Below, one piece after another: positions 1-6,512 of a stretch of DNA of 10,568 nt. The notes below the pieces were generated by a model, which saw only the letters and a program-made list of their open reading frames with translations, ran no database searches and was not told the origin of the DNA. Numbering within the stretch: position 1 is the stretch's first letter; each line of letters starts with the position of its first letter. The DNA comes from Clostridiales bacterium UBA4696. Its GTDB lineage: Bacteria; Bacillota; Clostridia; Oscillospirales; Oscillospiraceae. A program made the translations under genes and the position numbers. The DNA lies in the NCBI GenBank assembly GCA_002404795.1, contig DHKK01000083.1:3191-13758 (forward strand), in the 5' to 3' direction.

Positions 1-17
1 TCGGCTGCGCCGAGCCA

Positions 18-42
18 GCTCCCCTGGGCGGGGAGCCTTTTT
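18..42 (+). terminator. Intrinsic terminator of an upstream plus-strand gene
   Basis: A 7-bp perfect GC-rich stem (18-24 with 30-36) with a 5-nt loop is followed by a five-T run at 38-42. This polarity terminates plus-strand transcription coming from left of the window. The T run overlaps the TAA stop of the convergent amidotransferase gene. On the minus strand the hairpin has no T run, so it is not an obvious terminator for that gene. A small inverted repeat (TCGGC/GCCGA) sits at 1-13. Confidence 0.8.
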
Positions 43-733
43 AGCCGCAGATCATTTGGAAGAGGGCGTCGCTGGTGGCGTCGGCTTCGGGGTGGAACTG
101 GACGCCGAGCATCTGCTCGCCGTATTCAAGCGCCTCGATCGTCCCGTCTGCCGTGCGGCCGGTGACGCGCAGGGCTGCGGCCGGGTGGGTGATGCGGTAA
201 TTGTGCATGGACGCGCCGAGGATCTCCGGCCCGCCGAGCAGGCGCTCGATGCGGCTGCCGGGCTCGACGCGGATGGGATGCTTGAAGCTGTCGACCGCGT
301 CGCGCGTGATATGGCCGTTCCAGTGGCCGTCCACGGGTTCGGTGAACATATAGCGTTCCTTTTTCATCTGGTCAAACAGCGCCAGCAGCGTCCCGCTCCA
401 GCCGCGGCGCTGCGCCTCCTCGGCGACGAGGAAATACGTGTTCATCATCTGCATACCGAGGCAGATGCCGAGCACGGGCTTGCCGGACCGCGCCGCATAG
501 TCCATGACCTCAAAATGATACGGATAAAACCGCGCGCCGCCGCAGAACACGAACGCGTCGCACAGCTCCAGCGCGCGTTCGATCACATAGCCGTCGCTGC
601 TCAGAATGCCGATGGGCGTGCCGCCGCAGGCGCTGATGCGCTTGGGATAGCCGTTGACGAACAAATACTGATCCGCATACAGATCCTCCGAGCCGAACAG
701 CTTCGCGCCCGGTACAACTCCAATGATTCGCAT
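41..733 (-). CDS. Class I glutamine amidotransferase-like hydrolase (peptidase C26 family)
   Basis: The 230-aa product is a stand-alone class I glutamine amidotransferase domain of the gamma-glutamyl-GABA hydrolase/PuuD type. The nucleophile elbow GICLGMQ places the catalytic Cys at residue 91. FHPEA near the C-terminus supplies His214 and Glu216, completing the Cys-His-Glu triad. The segment after strand 3 (FCGGARFYP, about 63-71) matches the GG...P element of the C26 family. No synthase or transferase domain is attached, so a hydrolase of gamma-glutamyl compounds is likelier than a biosynthetic subunit; the substrate cannot be read from sequence. The start at 733 is chosen because AAAGGAG lies 7 nt upstream and the protein then begins MRIIGVVPG, as usual for the fold; the reading frame stays open to 841 without signals. 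It is probably monocistronic and cytoplasmic. I see no convincing promoter between 734 and 835. Confidence 0.85.
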   Translation of the reverse strand: MRIIGVVPGAKLFGSEDLYADQYLFVNGYPKRISACGGTPIGILSSDGYVIERALELCDAFVFCGGARFYPYHFEVMDYAARSGKPVLGICLGMQMMNTYFLVAEEAQRRGWSGTLLALFDQMKKERYMFTEPVDGHWNGHITRDAVDSFKHPIRVEPGSRIERLLGGPEILGASMHNYRITHPAAALRVTGRTADGTIEALEYGEQMLGVQFHPEADATSDALFQMICG

Positions 734-835
734 GGGGGTACTCCTTTGTAGGACTATAATGAAAGATCCCGTACGCTTTCGCGTTCCGGAAGGCTGCATG
801 CCACGAACGAGCCGGAGCAGAAACAAACCAAGATC

Positions 836-871
836 CAACATCGCGATCCAGCGTCAGCGATCGCGATGTTG
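836..871. repeat. Perfect 13-bp inverted repeat
   Basis: Bases 836-848 are the exact reverse complement of 859-871, around a 10-nt loop. Each arm contains the self-complementary TCGCGA. There is no T run immediately after either arm, although the minus-strand side is moderately T-rich. It lies between the tRNA-Leu terminator and the amidotransferase gene, in a gene-free stretch (734-921). It could be a weak terminator, an mRNA 5' hairpin for the amidotransferase, or a dispersed palindromic repeat. Confidence 0.7.
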
Positions 872-921
872 AGAGGAGGAGCGACGAAGCGGGTGAGAGA
901 TGACTTTTTGATGCGCAGCAT

Positions 922-957
922 AAAAAGTCGTCGCGAACTAGCGCAGTCCGCGACGAC
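922..957 (-). terminator. Intrinsic terminator of tRNA-Leu
   Basis: On the minus strand, GTCGTCGCG (957-949) pairs perfectly with CGCGACGAC (935-927). Three more inner pairs extend the stem to 12 bp around a 7-nt loop, and a five-T run follows at 926-922. It starts only two bases after the encoded CCA of the tRNA. The T run and half the stem can alternatively pair with 902-909 (see findings). Confidence 0.85.
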
Positions 958-959
958 GA

Positions 960-1044
960 TGGTGCGAGAGATGAGACTTGAACTCACACGACGGTTGCCA
1001 CACGCCCCTCAAACGTGCCTGTCTACCTATTCCAGCACTCTCGC
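960..1044 (-). tRNA. tRNA-Leu (anticodon GAG)
   Basis: Read on the minus strand, this is an 85-nt class II tRNA. The acceptor stem GCGAGAG pairs fully with CTCTCGC. The D-arm carries GGTAGAC. The anticodon stem CACGT/GCGTG encloses TTGAGGG, giving anticodon GAG. A long variable arm (about TGGCAACCGTCGT) follows, then the T-arm GTGAG-TTCAAGT-CTCAT, discriminator A and an encoded CCA (962-960). The long variable arm with A73 and GAG fits leucine, reading CUC and CUU codons. It has its own consensus promoter and terminator, so it is a single-gene transcription unit. Confidence 0.95.
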
Positions 1045-1067
1045 ATGCAATTTTCATTTGCTCGATT

Positions 1068-1096
1068 ATTATACTCAGCTGCTCGCCGTTTGTCAA
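1068..1096 (-). promoter_or_regulatory. Sigma-A promoter of tRNA-Leu
   Basis: The minus strand shows a perfect -35 TTGACA (1096-1091), a 17-nt spacer and a perfect -10 TATAAT (1073-1068). The expected start near 1060 leaves a leader of about 16 nt before the tRNA. A full consensus match fits a stable-RNA gene. Confidence 0.92.
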
Positions 1097-1139
1097 GTGT
1101 TTTATTTCTTTTTGCCCGGATGTTCCATCACTTTTTTAC

Positions 1140-1168
1140 TTGCGCTTCGCTTCGACATCTGATATAAT
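1140..1168 (+). promoter_or_regulatory. Promoter of rsmE
   Basis: TTGCGC (1140-1145), a 17-nt spacer and a perfect TATAAT (1163-1168) lie about 30 bases before the rsmE start. The promoter is back-to-back with the tRNA-Leu promoter on the other strand. Confidence 0.75.
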
Positions 1169-1199
1169 ATCATTTGTATGTACGTGAGGAAGGCGGGCG

Positions 1200-1940
1200 A
1201 TGGGGTTGCCGAAGTTCTTTGTTGCGCCCGGGTCGGTCCGGGGCAGCTTTCTGACGCTTGAGGGCGAAAACGCCGCGCACGCCAGGGTCCTGCGCCTGCG
1301 TCAGGGCGACCGTGTGCTCGTCTGCGACGGCTGCGGCACCGACTACAGCTGCACCATCTCCGACATCTCGCCGCAGCAGGTCTGCCTGGTGGTCGACAGC
1401 GCTTCGGCCTCCGCGTCGGAGCCGCGCGTACAGTGCAGCGTCTACATGGCCTACGCCAAGGCCGACAAGCTCGAGCACGTCATCCAGAAGGCGACGGAGC
1501 TCGGCGCGTATGAGATCGCCGCGTTCCCCTCTTCGCGCTGCGTGATGCGGCTCGACGCCGCCGGGGCGCAGAAGAAGCTCGACCGCTGGCAGAAGATCGC
1601 CGCGTCCGCCGCGGCGCAGTCCGGCCGCGGGCGGATCCCGCAGGTGCTGGCGCTGCCGTCGTTCGCCGATGCGGTCAAGCGTGCCGCCGGGTGTGAGCTG
1701 GCGCTGCTGCCGTATGAGAACGAGCACGCGCTCTCGCTGCGCCGCGCCGTGGGCGAGGCCGCGTTTGAGACCGTTTCCATTATGACCGGCCCGGAGGGCG
1801 GCTTCTCCGAAGACGAGGTGCACCTGGCCCAGGAGGCCGGGATGCAGATCTGTACGCTCGGTCCGCGCATTCTGCGCTGCGAGACCGCCCCGCTGTGCGC
1901 GCTGAGCGCCGTGCTGTATGCCGCGGGCGCGCTGGACTGA
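1200..1940 (+). CDS. rsmE: 16S rRNA (uracil1498-N3)-methyltransferase RsmE
   Basis: The 246-aa product has the full architecture of RsmE, the SPOUT-class enzyme that uses S-adenosylmethionine to methylate N3 of U1498 in 16S rRNA on the assembled 30S subunit. Residues 1-75 form the PUA-like RNA-binding domain, with the typical opening PKFFV and HARVLRLRQGD. The knotted catalytic domain follows, with KADKLEHVIQKATELG (87-102), the QSGR element (140-143), GPEGGF (197-202) and LGPRILRCETA (220-230), the last two forming the cofactor-binding knot. Length is normal for the family. The ATG at 1200 is preceded by GAGGAAGG (1186-1193). It heads a two-gene unit with the membrane protein 29 bases downstream. 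PrmA, a frequent rsmE neighbour, is not in the window. Confidence 0.95.
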   Translation: MGLPKFFVAPGSVRGSFLTLEGENAAHARVLRLRQGDRVLVCDGCGTDYSCTISDISPQQVCLVVDSASASASEPRVQCSVYMAYAKADKLEHVIQKATELGAYEIAAFPSSRCVMRLDAAGAQKKLDRWQKIAASAAAQSGRGRIPQVLALPSFADAVKRAAGCELALLPYENEHALSLRRAVGEAAFETVSIMTGPEGGFSEDEVHLAQEAGMQICTLGPRILRCETAPLCALSAVLYAAGALD

Positions 1941-1969
1941 ACGGAATTTCAATCAAAGGACAGAAGATT

Positions 1970-2725
1970 ATGACGAAGAACAAAACTGCTGCAAAAAAGA
2001 CGGAAGATCAGTCTGTTGTCTATAAAGTTCCTGCCGCGTTCGCGCTGATGGTGCTCGTGGTCTACGGCTTCTGGAAGCTCGGGTCGTATTACGCGACGAT
2101 GTCCGGCTTCTCGGCGCTCTACCCGGTGTTCACAGTCACGAGGTTCGTGTTCCTCGCGCTGTTCGCGGTGCTGACTGCGCTGGCAATCGTGCTGCGCGCG
2201 CCGCTGGCGAAGGCGATCTGCCGCTATGCGGCGGCCGCGTCTGCGCTGCTGTGCGTGTCGGCCTGGATCCTCTCGATCTTCTGGACCGGCAACATGATCG
2301 CCATCTATCTCATGCACGCGCTGGTCTACTGCCTGTACATGGTCTGGCAGCTCTACCGCTCGGAGTTCTTCACGTTCTCGCTCGTGACGGCCACGGCCGG
2401 CGTCGTCTTCTTCCTGACGGCCCGCACGTCCTATATGGTCAACCGCATCGGAGGCAGCATCCTGCTCGCGCTCATCCTGATCGGCACGGCGCTCGTCGTG
2501 TTCCTGTGCGCGAAGAACCGCGGCCGGCTGACGGTCGGCGGCAAGACGCTGCAGCTGTTCCCCGACGGTTTCAATTCGCTGCTGTTCTATTTCATCTGCG
2601 TCCTGTGGGCCATCGTGCTGATCGCGTGCCTGCTGTTCGGCTCGGGCTTTGCGTATTACGCCATGTTCGCCGCCATCGCGGTGGAGCTGATCGGCGCCGT
2701 CTACTACACGTTCCAGCTCAAGTAA
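1970..2725 (+). CDS. Multi-pass membrane protein of unknown function
   Basis: I do not recognise the family. The 251-aa product has a short Lys-rich cytoplasmic N-terminus (residues 1-18) and about eight hydrophobic segments. They lie near 20-38, 52-75, 82-103, 107-126, 132-150, 156-178, 200-222 and 226-247. A single larger polar loop (about 180-200, containing GRLTVGGKTLQLFPDG) separates helices 6 and 7. It has no signal peptide, metal motif or ATP site, and few charged residues within the helices. The ATG at 1970 is chosen for AAAGGA (1955-1960) nine bases upstream; the frame stays open further upstream only inside rsmE. It lies 29 bases after rsmE with no terminator between, so it is probably co-transcribed. 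A strong hairpin follows its stop. Confidence 0.8.
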   Translation: MTKNKTAAKKTEDQSVVYKVPAAFALMVLVVYGFWKLGSYYATMSGFSALYPVFTVTRFVFLALFAVLTALAIVLRAPLAKAICRYAAAASALLCVSAWILSIFWTGNMIAIYLMHALVYCLYMVWQLYRSEFFTFSLVTATAGVVFFLTARTSYMVNRIGGSILLALILIGTALVVFLCAKNRGRLTVGGKTLQLFPDGFNSLLFYFICVLWAIVLIACLLFGSGFAYYAMFAAIAVELIGAVYYTFQLK

Positions 2726-2741
2726 TTTCTGCATACTGCCG

Positions 2742-2780
2742 CCCTCCGCTCCGTATTCTTGGAGCGGAGGGTGATTTTTT
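2742..2780 (+). terminator. Terminator-like hairpin containing the next gene's ribosome binding site
   Basis: An 11-bp perfect stem (CCCTCCGCTCC, 2742-2752, with 2761-2771) with an 8-nt loop is followed after TGA by six Ts (2775-2780). This is a convincing intrinsic terminator for the rsmE-membrane protein unit. Its 3' arm contains GGAGGG (2766-2771), which is also the only good ribosome binding site for the downstream TTG start at 2779. The structure may therefore both attenuate transcription and mask translation initiation. Confidence 0.75.
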
Positions 2781-4311
2781 GTTCACTGGCCGTCAGATCC
2801 TGAAAAATACGTTTCTGCTGACCGCTGCGGCCCTGCTGCTGCGGCTGCTTTCGATGCTGTTCCAGGCGTATCTGGCCGGGCGGATCGGCGCGGAGGGCCT
2901 GGGCGGCGTGCAGCTCGTGCTGTCGGTGTCGGCGTTTGCGGCGACGCTGGGGCTCGCCGGGGCGCGGGTCGCGGCGAGCTGCCTGTGCGCCGAGGCCTAC
3001 GGCAGGCGTGACAGCGCCGGACTGCAGGGCGCGGCGGCACACTGCCTCGGCTATGTGCTGCTGACGAGCACGCTGGCGGCCACAGGGCTGTCTTTTGCCG
3101 CGCCGTGGATCGCGCGGTATGCGCTGCGCCTGCCGGAGGCGGAGGGCAGCCTGCGGCTGCTGGCGGGGCTCGTGCCGGTCGGGTGCGTCAATCTGGCGCT
3201 GGGCGGATATCTGACCGCTGCCGGGCAGGTGCTGCGGCTGACAGCGGTGGACGCGTGCGAGCGCGTATGCTGTCTGGGGCTGAGCGCGCTGCTGCTCCGG
3301 TCTGCGCCGGAGGGGCTGGGTGGGGCGTGCTTCGCGCTTCTGGGCGGGGATCTGCTCGCGTCCTGCGGGGCAACCGCCGTGCTGTACGGGTTTTACCGGC
3401 AGGGCTGGCGCGGCGTTTCGCCGTCTGAAGAGCCGCCGGGACTTGGGCGGCGCGTGCGGAAGCTTGCCGCGCCGCTGGCGCTGAGCGACTTTCTGCGCGC
3501 CGCGCTGCGGACGCTCGAGCAGCTGCTCATCCCCTGGGGACTCGCGCAGGCGGGCGCGTCGCAGCAGCGCGCGATGGCGGCCTACGGGACCGTCACGGGG
3601 ATGGTGTTCCCGGTGCTGATGCTTCCGGCGGCGTTTTTGTATGCGCTCATCGACCTGCTCATCCCGGAGCTGGCTGCCTGCCGCGCGCAGAGGCGCGCGG
3701 AGCGGCTGCAGTCGGTCACGCGGCAGTGCCTGCGGGCGGGTCTGCTGTTCGGGAGCTTTACGGCGGGGCTGCTGTTCGTGCTGGCCGGGCCGCTGGCGCA
3801 GATCTTATACCGCAGCGCGGAGGCCGGGCGGCTGCTGCGGCTGTTTGCGCCGGTGGCGCTGGTTTTGTACCTCGACGCGCTGGTGGACGGGATGCTGAAG
3901 GGCCTTTCGGAGCAGGTCGCCAACGTGCGCTACAACACCATCACGTCCGCGCTGGATGTGGCGCTGCTGTTCGTGCTGCTGCCGCGGTACGGGCTGGGCG
4001 GATATGTCTTCACGTTCATCGCGGCGCATCTGGTCAACTTCGCGCTGAGCCTGCGCAGGCTCCTGCGCGTGACCGGGCTGCGGGCCTCGGCGGGCGCCGC
4101 CGTGCGGACGGCGCTGCTGGCCGCGGGCGCGGGCGCGGCAGCGCTGCTGACGCCCGCGCCGGGTCCGGAGGCGGCGGAGCTGCTGCTGCGCGGGGCGATA
4201 TATGCCGGGACATACGGGCTGGCCGCGTGCGTGAGCGGCACGACAGAGCTGTGCGTGCCGGAAAGCCTTCGACCGGCGCGGCGCGCGGAAAAAGCGCGGG
4301 CGCTCCGTTGA
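2779..4311 (+). CDS. SpoVB-like polysaccharide/lipid flippase (MOP superfamily)
   Basis: The 510-aa product is a polytopic protein with 12-14 hydrophobic segments, close in length to Bacillus SpoVB (about 518 aa). The N-terminus (RQILKNTFLLTAA, then YLAGRIGAEGLGGVQL) and the segment GMLKGLSEQVANVRYNTI followed by VALLFVLLPRYGLGGYVF are typical of the SpoVB/Wzx-type branch of the MOP flippases. These move lipid-linked sugar precursors across the cytoplasmic membrane; SpoVB is needed for spore cortex peptidoglycan. Which substrate this one carries is not shown. The start is inferred as TTG at 2779, because GGAGGG lies 7 bases upstream and no ATG or GTG gives a full-length N-terminus. An alternative frame extends to 2251 but runs through the preceding gene. 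The C-terminal tail (from about residue 490) is Arg-rich. The stop codon overlaps the next promoter. Confidence 0.85.
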   Translation: MFTGRQILKNTFLLTAAALLLRLLSMLFQAYLAGRIGAEGLGGVQLVLSVSAFAATLGLAGARVAASCLCAEAYGRRDSAGLQGAAAHCLGYVLLTSTLAATGLSFAAPWIARYALRLPEAEGSLRLLAGLVPVGCVNLALGGYLTAAGQVLRLTAVDACERVCCLGLSALLLRSAPEGLGGACFALLGGDLLASCGATAVLYGFYRQGWRGVSPSEEPPGLGRRVRKLAAPLALSDFLRAALRTLEQLLIPWGLAQAGASQQRAMAAYGTVTGMVFPVLMLPAAFLYALIDLLIPELAACRAQRRAERLQSVTRQCLRAGLLFGSFTAGLLFVLAGPLAQILYRSAEAGRLLRLFAPVALVLYLDALVDGMLKGLSEQVANVRYNTITSALDVALLFVLLPRYGLGGYVFTFIAAHLVNFALSLRRLLRVTGLRASAGAAVRTALLAAGAGAAALLTPAPGPEAAELLLRGAIYAGTYGLAACVSGTTELCVPESLRPARRAEKARALR

Positions 4312-4336
4312 CTTTTGCGCGCGGAACCCGTACAAT
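4308..4336 (+). promoter_or_regulatory. Promoter of the threonine aldolase-like gene
   Basis: TTGACT (4308-4313), a 17-nt spacer and TACAAT (4331-4336) form a near-consensus sigma-A promoter. The -35 box overlaps the TGA stop of the flippase gene. The expected start near 4343 gives a leader of roughly 28 bases. Confidence 0.8.
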
Positions 4337-4370
4337 CAGAGCAGAATGTGACGAAAGGAAGACGTTTCCC

Positions 4371-5393
4371 ATGATCTCTTTCCGCAATGATTATTCCGAG
4401 GGCGCGCACCCCAAAATTCTCGCCGCGCTGGAACAGAACAACCTGACCACCACCTGTGGCTACAGCATGGACCCGTTCTGCGACGAGGCCCGCGCCGCCA
4501 TCCGCGCCCGCTTCGCCTGCCCGGAGGCGGACGTGCATTTTCTCGTCGGCGGCACCATCGCCAACACGACCGTCATTGCCGCGGCGCTGCGGCCGTGGGA
4601 GGGCGTGATCGCCGCGGACACCGGCCACATCAACGTCCATGAGACCGGCGCGATCGAGGCCTCCGGCCACAAGGTCTGCGCCATCGAGGCACCAAGCGGC
4701 AAGCTGACGCCCGCGCTCGTGCGCGAGGTCATGCGCCGCCACTGCGACGGACAGGACGAGCACATGGTGCTGCCGCGCATGGTCTACATCTCCGACGCGA
4801 CGGAGCTCGGCACGATCTACACGAAGGCGGAGCTCGCCGCCCTGCACGAGGTCTGCGGGGAATATGGCCTGTACCTCTTCCTCGACGGCGCGCGCATGGC
4901 CGCGGCGCTGGTGGCCGAGGGCAACGACCTGCAGCCGGAGGATTTTGCAACGTACTGCGATGTCTTCTATCTCGGCGGGACGAAAAACGGCCTGCTGTTC
5001 GGCGAAGCCGTCGTCATCACGAACGAGGCGCTCAAGCCGCATTTCCGCAACATGATCAAGCAGCGCGGCGGCATGTTCGCCAAGGGCTTCCTGTTCGGCA
5101 CGCAGTTCACCGCGTATCTGCAGGACGAGCTGTGGCTCACGATGGCGCGGCACGCCGTGACGCAGGCGCAGCGCATCCAGACGGCCGCCGTGAAGAAGGG
5201 CTACCGGCTCTTCGCCGTCTCCCCTACCAACCAGATCTTCCTCGTACTCAGCCACGCGCAGATCGAGCGGCTGCGGCAGGGCTTTGCCTTTGAGATCACC
5301 AGTCACGTGGACGACGACCACGAGGCCGGGCGCTTCGTCTGCTCGTGGGCGACGAAAGAAGAAGCGGTCGACGCGCTCATCGCTGCACTGTGA
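4371..5393 (+). CDS. PLP-dependent threonine aldolase-like beta-eliminating lyase
   Basis: The 340-aa product belongs to the fold-type I PLP family of low-specificity L-threonine aldolases, which cleave threonine or allo-threonine to glycine and acetaldehyde. Seen in sequence are FRNDYSEGAHPKIL at the N-terminus, the glycine loop VGGTIANT (59-66), GHINVHETGA (85-94, with the likely ring-stacking His86) and LDGAR (171-175, where Asp172 should bind the pyridine nitrogen). GGTKNG (202-207) carries the probable Schiff-base Lys205. Length is normal. The ATG at 4371 has AAAGGA (4354-4359) 11 bases upstream. The family also contains other beta-eliminating and amino acid lyases, so substrate is inferred, not proven. 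It has its own promoter, and its stop overlaps the start of the DNA glycosylase gene by one base. Confidence 0.88.
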   Translation: MISFRNDYSEGAHPKILAALEQNNLTTTCGYSMDPFCDEARAAIRARFACPEADVHFLVGGTIANTTVIAAALRPWEGVIAADTGHINVHETGAIEASGHKVCAIEAPSGKLTPALVREVMRRHCDGQDEHMVLPRMVYISDATELGTIYTKAELAALHEVCGEYGLYLFLDGARMAAALVAEGNDLQPEDFATYCDVFYLGGTKNGLLFGEAVVITNEALKPHFRNMIKQRGGMFAKGFLFGTQFTAYLQDELWLTMARHAVTQAQRIQTAAVKKGYRLFAVSPTNQIFLVLSHAQIERLRQGFAFEITSHVDDDHEAGRFVCSWATKEEAVDALIAAL

Positions 5394-5884
5394 TGGAACG
5401 GATCGACCACCCGATCCCGCCGCTGTACGACGGAAGCTCCCGGATCCTGATCCTGGGCTCGTTTCCGTCGGTCAAGTCGCGGGAGGCGATGTTTTTCTAC
5501 GGGCACCCGCAGAACCGGTTCTGGCCGGTGCTGGCGGCGGTGCTGGGCTGCGAACGCCCGGCGACGATCGAGGAAAAGAAGCGGCTGGCGCTGACGCACC
5601 ACATCGCGCTCTGGGACACGATCGCCAGCTGCGAGATCGAGGGCTCGAGCGACAGCTCCATCCGCGGCGTGGTGCCGAACGATCTGACGCCCATTCTCCG
5701 CGGCGCGGATATCCGGCAGATCTACTGCAACGGCGGCACGTCGTACCAGTATTTCCGCCGCTACCAGCAGCAGCTGACCGGCCGCGAGGCCGTCAAGCTC
5801 CCCTCGACCAGCCCGGCCAACGCCGCCTGGAGCGCCGAGCGCCTGACCGCCGCCTGGCGCGTGATTTTGGAAGCGCTGGAATAA
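5393..5884 (+). CDS. DNA-deoxyinosine (hypoxanthine) glycosylase, uracil-DNA glycosylase superfamily
   Basis: The 163-aa product matches the compact family 6 (HDG) branch of the uracil-DNA glycosylase fold, which excises hypoxanthine produced by adenine deamination and starts base-excision repair. Visible motifs are ILILGSFPS (18-26), the glycine-serine loop near the active site, FYGHPQNRFWPVL (35-47), where Asn41 is the likely catalytic or base-contacting residue, and LPSTSPANA near the C-terminus, the equivalent of the minor-groove loop. No Fe-S cysteine cluster is present, which argues against families 4 and 5. The ATG at 5393 overlaps the preceding TGA as TGATG with no separate strong ribosome binding site, so translation is probably coupled to the lyase. 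The shared operon need not mean a shared pathway. Confidence 0.88.
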   Translation: MERIDHPIPPLYDGSSRILILGSFPSVKSREAMFFYGHPQNRFWPVLAAVLGCERPATIEEKKRLALTHHIALWDTIASCEIEGSSDSSIRGVVPNDLTPILRGADIRQIYCNGGTSYQYFRRYQQQLTGREAVKLPSTSPANAAWSAERLTAAWRVILEALE

Positions 5885-5888
5885 GCAT

Positions 5889-5917
5889 AAAAAACCGCCC
5901 CGGTGGGGCGGTTTTTT
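5889..5917. terminator. Symmetrical bidirectional terminator
   Basis: Six As (5889-5894), a 7-bp stem CCGCCCC/GGGGCGG (5895-5901 with 5905-5911) with a 3-nt loop, and six Ts (5912-5917). Read either way it has a GC stem plus U run. It therefore ends both the glycosylase transcript and the convergent four-gene ddl operon, whose last stop is at 5928. Confidence 0.93.
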
Positions 5918-5927
5918 CTCGTTTTTA

Positions 5928-6512
5928 TCAAAAAGTACGGGCAAGCGCCTGTGCCTGGTCGATGGCGGCGGCGAGGGAGGCCGCTGCGTCGAAGCCCGCG
6001 ACGTCCATGCCGTCGGCGGCGATGCAGGTGTATGCGCCGATGCCGAAGAAGGTATGCAGGGCACCCAGATACCGGCTGCCTATCTCCATGGCATCACCGG
6101 TGTAGAAGCCGCCGCGCGTGGTCAGGAAGACGAGCTGCGAGGCCCGGCAGAGGCCCTGCAGGCCCGACTCTGTGGAGCCGAAGGTAATGCCGTCGACCGA
6201 GACCTGCTCGATGTAGACCTTCAGCAGGGCCGGGAAGGACAGATCCCAGAACGGCGCGGCGATGACGATGCGGTCTGCCTGCGCGAACTGGTGCGCGTAG
6301 CGGAAGCGCGGATGGTCCCGCTCCCCTGCCGCGAGCAGCTGCTCGCGCTGGGCAAAGTAGCCGTCCTTGAAATAGGGAAGCGCCTCCGCCATCAGGTCCA
6401 GCCGCGTGACGCGGCAGTCGGGCGGCAGGGCTGACAAAAACGCGTCCGCGAGCTTTTTCGTGCGGGAGGCTTCGCCGCGGATGCAGCAGTCGACAAACAG
6501 AACGTTTTTCAT
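5928..6512 (-). CDS. Flavodoxin-fold NAD(P)H oxidoreductase (FMN azoreductase/NQO-like)
   Basis: The 194-aa product resembles AzoR-type FMN-dependent NADH oxidoreductases, which transfer two electrons from NAD(P)H to quinones or azo compounds. The N-terminal strand NVLFVDCCIRGEASRTKKLADAF has the Ser-rich phosphate-binding loop. APFWDLSFPALLKVYIEQV (about 105-123) corresponds to the AzoR segment around P(M/F)xxxxxPxxLKxYxD. TTRGG is the flavin-contacting loop, and GITFGSTESGLQGL matches the AzoR GVTF...GP.GL element. It is the last gene of the ddl operon; its ATG overlaps the phosphorylase stop as ATGA, indicating translational coupling. Physiological substrate cannot be told; quinone or electrophile detoxification and flavin reduction are equally possible. 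Confidence 0.82.
   Translation of the reverse strand: MKNVLFVDCCIRGEASRTKKLADAFLSALPPDCRVTRLDLMAEALPYFKDGYFAQREQLLAAGERDHPRFRYAHQFAQADRIVIAAPFWDLSFPALLKVYIEQVSVDGITFGSTESGLQGLCRASQLVFLTTRGGFYTGDAMEIGSRYLGALHTFFGIGAYTCIAADGMDVAGFDAAASLAAAIDQAQALARTF

Noticed and set aside
56..751. 231-codon plus-strand frame opposite the amidotransferase
   Set aside because: It mirrors the amidotransferase gene, lacks a ribosome binding site and has a composition typical of an antisense frame (His/Ala/Arg-rich), whereas the minus frame has a complete catalytic triad.
754..987. 77-codon minus-strand frame between the amidotransferase and the tRNA
   Set aside because: It runs through the tRNA 3' end, its terminator and the palindrome, has no ribosome binding site and no family resemblance.
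866..1162. Open frames on the plus strand across the tRNA-Leu region
   Set aside because: They read antisense through tRNA-Leu and its terminator. The MRLELTRR-type peptide is the well-known spurious product of frames opposite leucine tRNAs.
3726..4370. N-terminal extension of the threonine aldolase frame by 215 codons
   Set aside because: The extension lies out of frame inside the flippase gene and encodes Arg/Gly/Ala low-complexity sequence. The ATG at 4371 has a promoter, a ribosome binding site and family-normal length.
3930..5321. Long open frame of 463 codons on the minus strand opposite the flippase and threonine aldolase genes
   Set aside because: It is antisense to two clearly recognised genes, spans their junction, has low-complexity Arg/Ala/His-rich composition and no ribosome binding site. 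It is a by-product of GC-rich third codon positions.
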